Positions 1 to 5,338 of a stretch of 5,338 bases of DNA are shown piece after piece. Position 1 is the stretch's first letter, and each line of letters begins with the position of its first letter. The stretch is from an uncultured Clostridium sp. (GTDB lineage Bacteria; Bacillota; Clostridia; Lachnospirales; Lachnospiraceae): contig URUZ01000416.1 of the NCBI GenBank assembly GCA_900551225.1, positions 1 to 5,338 of the forward strand. Direction: 5' to 3'. The position numbers and the translations under genes are program-made. The notes under the pieces are model-generated. The model ran no database searches and was not told the DNA's origin. It saw only the letters and a list, made by a program, of their open reading frames with translations.

Positions 1-46
1 CTAAATCCCCATATACCCAACCCCAAGAAAGACCCCTACCTGTAAC
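1..46. other. Short stretch downstream of the operon's last visible stop, nothing recognised
   Basis: No gene, hairpin with a T-run, or promoter can be made out in these bases. Any terminator of the operon would lie beyond the left edge of the window. Confidence 0.5.
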
Positions 47-268
47 TCAGCGTTCTTTGAATATATCCACAATGGCATGCCACATCTTCACCAGTACATT
101 CCACATCCTGCGCAGAGGGCTGACGGTCTCCTTCTCCTGCTCCACGTCCATGGGTTTGTTCTGATCATCGTCCAGGCTGATTTCGTCGGTGCGAAGTACG
201 ATCTGCAGGGTCCTTGGTTCCTTGTTTTTGTCGGAGGTCCATGAACAGGAAACGGTTGTCTGTGTCAA
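47..268 (-). pseudogene. Displaced C-terminal tail of the exported protein (+1 frame)
   Basis: This frame is open from a TTG at 268 to a TGA at 49-47, but it has no ribosome binding site, and its first ten residues merely overlap the main frame, so it is unlikely to be a separate gene. From the ACC codon at 238-236 on, the 63 residues look like real protein: TSDKNKEPRTLQIVLRTDEI, an acidic stretch (DDDQNKPMDVEQEKE), and a Trp-containing amphipathic helix ending in VDIFKER (bases 50-118). Joined after ...NRFLFMD of the main frame it would give a protein of about 848 residues. Joining requires removing one base or adding two (modulo three), so the break was a net +1 insertion or a loss such as 3n+2. 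I recall similar tails with a few extra residues before TSDKN in relatives, which would favour a short deletion; this is unverified. It could also be a sequencing or assembly error. Confidence 0.6.
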
Positions 269-2594
269 ACTTATCCAGCTCGTTGTCCAGTGTATCTTTC
301 ATGGTGCGCCCTGCCTGGCGCATATCCGTGGTGCTGTCCAGCACGCTTAAGCTCTGGTCCAGCAGATCCATGCTGCCCCGCAGGCTGTCTCTGGCGGCCG
401 CATCAAAGTCATCGCTGCTGTTCTTCAGCGTGTTCTGTAAAATGCTCATGGTGCTGATTCCGCTGTTAAGGGCCTCAGTCGTGCGGTTCACCAGCTCCTT
501 GGAGTCGGTCAGGGCGTCCTGTAGATCCGGGTAATAGACATTGAGTGAATCGTTTAAGGCGGTGACGTCCTCAATCAGGAAATCCAGGTTGTCGATGAGC
601 TCCCGGGTGTACTTGGCCGCATCTGCTGTGTCACCGGTCATACTGCTCATGGTTGACACCAGCTGGCCGCTCTGTTTGGCAAGCTCTGTCAGGGACTCCG
701 TCTTTTTGGCAAACATCGCCAGCACTGTCTCCGGCGGCAGCCCTGCACCTACCAGGGGCACGCTGTGGCGGACCACGCTGGCCTGAAGGGCTGCGGCCTG
801 GAACGCTGCGGGCTGACCGAGGGACGCGCTGGCACTGTCCGCCGCACCTGCGCCGGCCGAATTCCCGGTCTGCTCTGGGGCGGGGTCTGAGGCCGGGGTG
901 GAAGTGGTGCTGTCCGGGCTGCCGCTGCCTGGAGTGGTGCCGGCTGGGCTGCCGGAATTGCTGCTGCCGGAGGTGCTGCTGCCTGAACTGCCGCTGCCGG
1001 TACTGCTGCTGTCCGGGCTGCTGCTCCCTGTATTACCACTGACGCTGCCGCTGCTGTCCGAGCCGCCGCCTGAGCTGCCGCTGCCAGTATTACCACTGCC
1101 GTTACTGCTGCTGTCCGAACCGCTGCCATCTAAGCCGCTGCCGCTTGAACCGCTGCCGGCATTACCGCCGTCCGGCTTGCCTGCGCCTTCGCTGCCGCCG
1201 GCCGCCGCTGAACTGCCCGCGCCATTTTTACCGGCTTCATCCGTCCCGGATTCCGGGGCTGTGGGGCCGGCATTCTCTGTTCCGCTGTTTCCGTTCCCGG
1301 GCTGTTCCTTAACCGGCTTCTCTGCTTCCTCCGGCTCCTCCGCCTCTTCATCAAAATACAGCTCATCTATGGACATAAAAGCGTCCTGCATCTGCTGCTG
1401 CTCCATCAGTATGGACTGCTCATTGTACTGGAACTTGGCATCCAGTTCAACTACCTGAAGCATCAGCTTCTGGATCTCCGGCAGTTCTGTGGACAGACTG
1501 TCCATATCATTTTCCACATTTTTTAACCGCGTATGAAGCTTGCGGAGAGGCTCCTGCATCTCCCCCAGGGTGTCCACGATATCGTTCATCCCCTGATGAA
1601 CCACCTCTGCCGACTCCTTAGCTGTCTGCAGGTGGGGCACCATGGTCTCCATCTGGCCGGACATGGCGGTCAGGGCTGCCAGGGTCTGGTCGTTCCCGGC
1701 CAGGATACTGTCCTTGGAACCGCTCCAGGTCTGCCTGGCCCGCTCTGCTGTCTGGGCGCCCTCCTTCACGGAGTTAACGCCCTCCCGCATACCTTCCATG
1801 GACTTAGCCATCTGTTCCAGGCTGTCATACAGCTGGTCGCCTGCATCCTGCCATGTGTCCTTGGCCTCTTTCAGATCCTTCACATGTTCCAGATCTTCCA
1901 CCGTGCCTGGCGCCATGGCCATAATCACGCCGATGGATTCGAAGCTGTCGGTGCCGATGCGCACCGTGTAGTCCCCTTCTTCTCCGGGCAGGGCAGTGAA
2001 TACCACTGCTGTGGTTTCTCCCAGATTCTGGGTTTGAGATCCTTCTGCCTCCACGCTGTAGCACTTGGACATATCCACGGGCACAGCTACCATCAGCACC
2101 ATGTTGTTCTTGTAATAGTCTCTGGCCCCCTCATTGGGGTCGGCCTTGACATTGATCTCCACAAGGCCGGATGCCCCGGCCAGCTGGTCCGCGTTGGCGG
2201 GCACTCCATTGAGCTTGTAGGACACATCAAAATCCCATGGCAGGGTCACCTGGTCATTCTCCAGGGTGCACTGGTAGTAGAATCTCCCGCTGCGGTCCGC
2301 CGGGAGACTCCAGGTCACGGTTCCGTCCCCAAGCTGGGGCTGGGTTCCGTCCGACATATTGGTCACATTTTCATAGCTACCATAATCCGTGAACTCTGTG
2401 TTGCCGTTGAGGCTGCAGCTCTTCACTACATTGACCTTGGAGGTCTTACCATAGTAATCCAGGTTCACATACATTGTTTCATCCACATCCACTCCGGCCT
2501 GGGCTCCATAGGCCGGTGCGGGTCCTCCCACGTTGGTGCACAGCATAAGAGCCGCCAGGGCTGCTGATGTAATTCTCTTCTTATAGCGCTTCAT
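165..2594 (-). CDS. Exported helix-rich protein with Ser/Gly linker, partner of the MMPL transporter; C-terminus probably frameshifted
   Basis: The 809-residue product starts with a Sec signal peptide: MKRYKKR, a hydrophobic stretch (about 10-21) and a likely cleavage site near AYGA (28-31). No lipobox or later membrane helix is obvious. Residues 38-230 look beta-rich; the segment around LPWDFDVSYKLNG (118-130) with LAGASG (138-143) recalls, from memory and unchecked, exported heptad-repeat proteins coded beside MMPL transporters in Firmicutes. Residues about 231-410 are predicted helical or coiled-coil. An acidic patch (411-430) leads into a Ser/Gly/Pro/Ala-rich linker (about 432-590). A second helical segment spans 621-780. 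The last 24 residues (from LRQKQG) are Arg/Gln-rich, use CGA for arginine four times, and do not resemble the rest. A better tail lies in the +1 frame (see 47-268), so this gene is probably frameshifted. It likely acts outside the membrane with the transporter. YhgE/Pip-like proteins share the general plan but have membrane helices that are absent here. The coding call is firm; the function is inferred from context. Confidence 0.85.
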   Translation of the reverse strand: MKRYKKRITSAALAALMLCTNVGGPAPAYGAQAGVDVDETMYVNLDYYGKTSKVNVVKSCSLNGNTEFTDYGSYENVTNMSDGTQPQLGDGTVTWSLPADRSGRFYYQCTLENDQVTLPWDFDVSYKLNGVPANADQLAGASGLVEINVKADPNEGARDYYKNNMVLMVAVPVDMSKCYSVEAEGSQTQNLGETTAVVFTALPGEEGDYTVRIGTDSFESIGVIMAMAPGTVEDLEHVKDLKEAKDTWQDAGDQLYDSLEQMAKSMEGMREGVNSVKEGAQTAERARQTWSGSKDSILAGNDQTLAALTAMSGQMETMVPHLQTAKESAEVVHQGMNDIVDTLGEMQEPLRKLHTRLKNVENDMDSLSTELPEIQKLMLQVVELDAKFQYNEQSILMEQQQMQDAFMSIDELYFDEEAEEPEEAEKPVKEQPGNGNSGTENAGPTAPESGTDEAGKNGAGSSAAAGGSEGAGKPDGGNAGSGSSGSGLDGSGSDSSSNGSGNTGSGSSGGGSDSSGSVSGNTGSSSPDSSSTGSGSSGSSTSGSSNSGSPAGTTPGSGSPDSTTSTPASDPAPEQTGNSAGAGAADSASASLGQPAAFQAAALQASVVRHSVPLVGAGLPPETVLAMFAKKTESLTELAKQSGQLVSTMSSMTGDTADAAKYTRELIDNLDFLIEDVTALNDSLNVYYPDLQDALTDSKELVNRTTEALNSGISTMSILQNTLKNSSDDFDAAARDSLRGSMDLLDQSLSVLDSTTDMRQAGRTMKDTLDNELDKFDTDNRFLFMDLRQKQGTKDPADRTSHRRNQPGR
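825..1301 (-). other. Region coding the low-complexity Ser/Gly-rich linker
   Basis: This codes for residues about 432-590 of the exported protein. The core (about 478-560) is nearly all Ser and Gly with a few Asn, Asp and Thr; the flanks are richer in Ala, Pro and Glu. Such linkers are flexible and can span the Gram-positive wall, here joining two helical segments. On the plus strand the DNA is rich in CTGCTG and CCGCTGCCG steps, a composition prone to slippage, so length differences between strains would be expected. Confidence 0.85.
1008..1121 (-). repeat. Two tandem imperfect 57-base (19-residue) repeats in the Ser/Gly linker
   Basis: Copy 1 (1121-1065) codes GSDSSSNGSGNTGSGSSGG and copy 2 (1064-1008) codes GSDSSGSVSGNTGSSSPDS. 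They align without gaps and share GSDSS and SGNTGS-type blocks. At the DNA level the plus-strand string TATTACCACT occurs at 1031-1040 and again at 1088-1097, exactly 57 bases apart, and CTGCTGTCCG follows ten bases later in both. The repeat unit is a multiple of three, so gain or loss of copies would keep the frame. Confidence 0.75.
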
Positions 2595-4845
2595 CGCTAT
2601 TCACCTCCATTGGTTCGTTCTCCCCTGCCGGACGGCCTCCGGCAATGAATCTGATTCCTTTTTTCAGCAGGGCAATTCGCCGTTCCCTGCGTTTCTTTAT
2701 AAATTTCTGTACGCGGTCCCACTCATTGCTGGTGATAATCCGGTCAAACATAACCAGCAGCGCCGGCAGCACGGTCAGCACCAGGCACACGCTCAGCAGC
2801 GCGCCGCGTCCGATCAGGTGTCCCAGATCTCCGATGGCCGCTGTGGTGGATATAAAGTGGATAATATATCCGGCCAGTATTATGATGGTGCCTGATGTGA
2901 ACACCGACGGACAGGACAGCTTCAGGGCGTTGATACACGCCTCCATCTTCTCCATGGTCTTGCGGCAGTCCACATAGCTGTTGGTCAGCAGGATGGAGTA
3001 ATCCACCGTGGCCCCCAGCTGGATACTGCTGACAATGATATAACCCATGAATACCATGGTCTCCCCTTCCAGATAGGGAATTGCCATGTTGAGGAAAATC
3101 GCGATCTCAATGGGGATCATGACAATCACCGGTATGGCAAAGGACCTGAAGCTGAACATAACCACCAGGAACACGCCTGCCATGGACAGAAGATTGACCC
3201 TGGCATAGTCGTCTGTGATGGTATTCTTTATATCCTGGGTGGACGGCGTCTCCCCCACCAGGTAGGAATCGGAAGGGTAATATTTATGCATGATGGCCTG
3301 TATTTCATCGGAGCACTGGAACGCCTGGTCACTCTCCGTCTTTGTTCGTATGTATACCAGCATCCGCCCGTAATCCTTGGTGTGGAGCTGGCTGGTTATC
3401 GAATATGGAAGAAATTCTTCCGGTATCCCCTCCGGCAGGGTGTTGGCCATGGAGGTCACGCTCTTTACATAGGGCAGATTATCCAGCTCATCCGACATTT
3501 CCTTTTCCGTCACTTTGGAGGTGTTGGGGTACAGGATCAGCATCATGTTGCTGCGTCCAAACTTCTCCACAATCACCTGATCGTCGTCGTACACCTGGGT
3601 GCCCTCGCTGGCGCCCACCGCGCTGTTGCCGTAGAGGAAATCATTCATGCCCTGGGCCACATAGGCGGGCGGCGTCACAATAGCCATGGCGATCAGCGCA
3701 ATATAGCGGACCTTATAGACCCATTTGCTGAACTTGGTAAACTCCGGCAGAAACGGCCTGTGCCTTGTCTTTTCGTTCCATTTCTCGAATTTCAGGATCA
3801 TGGCGGGCATCAGGAACAGCACTGTGATCAGACTGAAAATGATCCCCTTGGCCAGCACCAGGCCCATATCAAAACCAATGGTGAATTTCATGAACACCAG
3901 TACAAAGAAGCCCACCACAGTGGTCATGCTGCTGGCCAGAATGGAGTTGATGGCCTGGTCGATGGCATTTGTCATGGCCTCTTCCTGACTCAGCCCTTTC
4001 TCCTTTTCCCTGGTAAATGCATCCAGCAGGAATATGGAGTAGTCCATGGAGGTGGCCAGCTGCAGCACCATGGCCACGTTGTTGGTCAGAAAGGACACTG
4101 TGCCGATGAATATGTTGGTGCCCCGGTTCAGCAGAATGGCCACCCCCATCACCAGCAGGAACAGGATCGGCTCCGACCAGGAGGTGGTTGTGATGCACAG
4201 CACCACGAATATCATGATGACTGCCACGGTGAGGATCAGGCTCATCTCACTTTCCACATTTTCCGTCAGGGACTTGTTCTGAACCGCCATTCCTACGTAA
4301 TACCCTTTGTCTCCTGTGATCTCCTTCATCTGGTCAATGGCTTTGCTGGTCTTTTTGGCTGTGTCCCCCTCATCGAAGGTGACATCCATCACCGCGCAGC
4401 CGTCCTTGTAGTAATCCTCTATATCCTTCTCATTGATGAAATCCTGGCCTGAATAAATGTTAACCGTGCTGTCGCACCACAGGATCTGGTCCACTCCGTC
4501 CACTGCCTCCAGCTTATCCTTGTACTGTTTGGCCTCATACAGGGACACATCCTTCAGCATGATCCGGGCGGTTCCCGGATAGCCGAACTGGTCCTCCATC
4601 AGGTTTAAGCCCTGGCAGGACTTGGCAGTGTCCGGCAGATACTCCGTCAGGTCGTAATTCACATTGACGAACAGCATCGCCAGCAGGCTGAACACGCAGC
4701 CTGCCACAAACACCGATTCAATCCAGCCCTTGCGCCGGATGATAAAACGGGCCAGCCTGAAGGAGGCCTTCACAGGTTCTTTTACCTCCTGCCCGCTCCC
4801 CGGGTCCTTCCTCTGTCTCAGCTTTTCAAGCAACTTCTGTCCCAT
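2581..4845 (-). CDS. MMPL/RND-superfamily transporter
   Basis: A complete 754-residue membrane exporter of the RND superfamily, MMPL branch, which typically moves lipids or other hydrophobic molecules using the proton gradient. The layout is the usual two-fold one. A membrane helix (about 42-61) is followed by an extracellular domain (62-200) opening with 'NYDLTEYLPDTAKSCQGL', a family-typical stretch. Helices 2-6 follow (about 202-219, 225-239, 247-274, 301-320, 325-350), then helix 7 (380-396), a second extracellular domain (397-548), and helices 8-12 (about 550-567, 569-589, 598-622, 646-666, 680-700). The motifs SMDYSIFLL (266-274) and TVDYSILLTN (613-622) sit in helices 4 and 10. In MmpL3 the Asp-Tyr pairs at these places form the proton relay, so Asp268/Tyr269 and Asp615/Tyr616 are the likely equivalents. 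A basic cytoplasmic tail (701-754) ends the protein. The ATG at 4845 has a good ribosome binding site. The last 14 bases overlap the start of the exported-protein gene, a sign of translational coupling. The family call is firm; the substrate is unknown. Confidence 0.95.
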   Translation of the reverse strand: MGQKLLEKLRQRKDPGSGQEVKEPVKASFRLARFIIRRKGWIESVFVAGCVFSLLAMLFVNVNYDLTEYLPDTAKSCQGLNLMEDQFGYPGTARIMLKDVSLYEAKQYKDKLEAVDGVDQILWCDSTVNIYSGQDFINEKDIEDYYKDGCAVMDVTFDEGDTAKKTSKAIDQMKEITGDKGYYVGMAVQNKSLTENVESEMSLILTVAVIMIFVVLCITTTSWSEPILFLLVMGVAILLNRGTNIFIGTVSFLTNNVAMVLQLATSMDYSIFLLDAFTREKEKGLSQEEAMTNAIDQAINSILASSMTTVVGFFVLVFMKFTIGFDMGLVLAKGIIFSLITVLFLMPAMILKFEKWNEKTRHRPFLPEFTKFSKWVYKVRYIALIAMAIVTPPAYVAQGMNDFLYGNSAVGASEGTQVYDDDQVIVEKFGRSNMMLILYPNTSKVTEKEMSDELDNLPYVKSVTSMANTLPEGIPEEFLPYSITSQLHTKDYGRMLVYIRTKTESDQAFQCSDEIQAIMHKYYPSDSYLVGETPSTQDIKNTITDDYARVNLLSMAGVFLVVMFSFRSFAIPVIVMIPIEIAIFLNMAIPYLEGETMVFMGYIIVSSIQLGATVDYSILLTNSYVDCRKTMEKMEACINALKLSCPSVFTSGTIIILAGYIIHFISTTAAIGDLGHLIGRGALLSVCLVLTVLPALLVMFDRIITSNEWDRVQKFIKKRRERRIALLKKGIRFIAGGRPAGENEPMEVNSDEAL
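2601..2608 (-). promoter_or_regulatory. Ribosome binding site of the exported-protein gene, inside the transporter gene's 3' end
   Basis: On the minus strand this reads GGAGGTGA, a full match to the anti-Shine-Dalgarno end of 16S rRNA, six bases before the ATG at 2594. It lies within the last codons of the transporter gene, whose stop codon (TAA at 2583-2581) falls after the new ATG. The overlap suggests coupled translation, while the strong site would also allow independent initiation. Confidence 0.85.
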
Positions 4846-4853
4846 ACCATCTG

Positions 4854-4860
4854 CTCCTTA
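4854..4860 (-). promoter_or_regulatory. Ribosome binding site of the MMPL transporter gene
   Basis: On the minus strand this reads TAAGGAG, eight bases before the ATG at 4845. It fixes that ATG as the start. The 25 bases between it and the upstream stop codon hold no hairpin and no clear -35/-10 pair, which fits read-through from the upstream gene. Confidence 0.8.
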
Positions 4861-4885
4861 GATTCCCTGCGGGTTAGGTGTATCT

Positions 4886-5338
4886 CTACCGCATCATTAT
4901 AATCATAAAATATTGCTTCCCGCCTTCCTCCAGGCGGGCCATGCCGATCTCCCGGTAATACTCGGGAAGGTATTTACGGTCCGCCTTCTTCTCATAGCGG
5001 TCCATCATGCGCTGGCTAAACTTGTCATATGCCTCGGACTCATCCTCGCAGCTCTGCAGATACACTTCCATGCAGGTGCGGCCGCCCCGGTAGGATATGG
5101 ACGTTAAATAATCCTTCAGCGTACCCTCGCCAAAAACCTGTTCATCCGCATAGCCCTTCTCCCTGGCCGCAGCCAGCCTGTGCTCTGCGATCCGGTTCAG
5201 CTCCTCAGTCACCTTAAAGGACGCGTTTTTGTCGTAAGCCCTGTTCTCATCTCCATCGTACTCATCCTCCCGATCCGGGTATTCATCGAAATACTCTTCC
5301 CGCTTCTCCTCGCTGATATCATCGAACAACGCCTGCAG
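4886..5338 (-). CDS. C-terminal part of a protein with a possible divergent CAP/SCP-like domain (5' end outside window)
   Basis: The reading frame is open to the window edge (CTG CAG GCG TTG...), so the gene starts outside the window and only its last 150 residues are visible. A TTG at 5329 could be read as a start, but nothing supports it: no ribosome binding site can be seen in the nine bases available. Visible residues 5-35 are very acidic and look like a disordered linker. From about residue 44 (TEELNRIAEHR) to the end (EIGMARLEEGGKQYFMIIMM) the pattern recalls the CAP/SCP (YkwD-like) fold: an N-terminal helix with N-R-I-A, a central helix around EVYLQSCEDESEAYDKFS, and a final 'EIGxA...GxxYF' strand. 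The histidines that line the CAP cleft are not evident, so a catalytic or metal role is doubtful. It ends 40 bases before the transporter start with no terminator between them, so it is probably in the same operon. The coding call is firm; the family call is tentative. Confidence 0.8.
   Translation of the reverse strand: MQALFDDISEEKREEYFDEYPDREDEYDGDENRAYDKNASFKVTEELNRIAEHRLAAAREKGYADEQVFGEGTLKDYLTSISYRGGRTCMEVYLQSCEDESEAYDKFSQRMMDRYEKKADRKYLPEYYREIGMARLEEGGKQYFMIIMMR

Noticed and set aside
228..245. Programmed +1 frameshift at the CTC CGA C site or the A-rich CAAAAAC string
   Set aside because: CTC CGA C only loosely resembles the prfB site CTT TGA C: there is no stop codon in the shift position, and the slipped tRNA would pair poorly. 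The CAAAAAC string is not in the register needed for slippage into the +1 frame. I also saw no upstream Shine-Dalgarno-like stimulator. A mutation or assembly error is simpler.
915..1163. CRISPR-like or other structured DNA repeat array
   Set aside because: The repeats are imperfect, codon-phased and lack spacers; they are explained by the low-complexity Ser/Gly coding sequence.
898..1458. Plus-strand open frame of 186 codons rich in Leu and Pro
   Set aside because: It is the antisense of the Ser/Gly linker; the Leu/Pro pattern is just the reverse complement of Ser/Gly codons, and it has no sensible domain or ribosome binding site.
1533..2567. Plus-strand open frame of 344 codons opposite the exported-protein gene
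   Set aside because: It is rich in His, Gly and Leu with no recognisable domain. It mirrors the codon bias of the minus-strand gene, which has a signal peptide, a strong ribosome binding site and coherent domains.
3286..4452. Plus-strand open frame of 388 codons opposite the transporter gene
   Set aside because: It is unusually rich in His and Gln, as expected from the reverse complement of membrane-helix codons. The minus-strand frame is an unmistakable MMPL transporter.
4846..4885. Possible promoter or terminator between the partial gene and the transporter gene
   Set aside because: The gap is only 40 bases, half of it taken by the ribosome binding site and spacer, and I found neither a hairpin with a T-run nor a -35/-10 pair.

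Overview
The window holds part of one operon. Every gene I can support lies on the minus strand, so transcription runs from high to low coordinates. The protein style (a two-component MMPL-type RND exporter plus an exported, Ser/Gly-linker, helix-rich partner), the strong AGGAGG-type ribosome binding sites and the fairly high GC coding sequence suggest a Gram-positive gut Clostridia, most likely Lachnospiraceae of the Enterocloster/Clostridium XIVa type. That taxon is an inference from general appearance, not from a marker gene.

Layout in order of transcription. (1) Positions 5338-4886 hold the 3' end of a gene that begins outside the window. Its product ends in a divergent domain that resembles the CAP/SCP fold (tentative). 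(2) Positions 4845-2581 hold a complete 754-residue MMPL/RND-family transporter with twelve predicted membrane segments and a Asp-Tyr-Ser motif in each half. (3) Positions 2594-165 hold an exported 809-residue protein. It has a signal peptide, a beta-rich N-terminal domain, a helical segment, a roughly 160-residue Ser/Gly-rich linker containing a 19-residue tandem repeat, and a second helical segment. It overlaps the transporter gene by 14 bases and has its own near-perfect ribosome binding site. (4) Positions about 238-47 hold what looks like the true C-terminus of the exported protein, displaced into the +1 frame. The gene therefore appears to be frameshifted near its 3' end.

The transporter and the exported protein very probably work together: the transporter would move a lipid or other hydrophobic substrate, and the exported protein would act outside the membrane as an accessory or wall-spanning part. 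The substrate cannot be read from the sequence. There are no RNA genes, mobile elements, CRISPR arrays or convincing terminators. The gene-free stretches are short: 40 bases between genes 1 and 2, and 46 bases at the left edge, both without recognisable structure.
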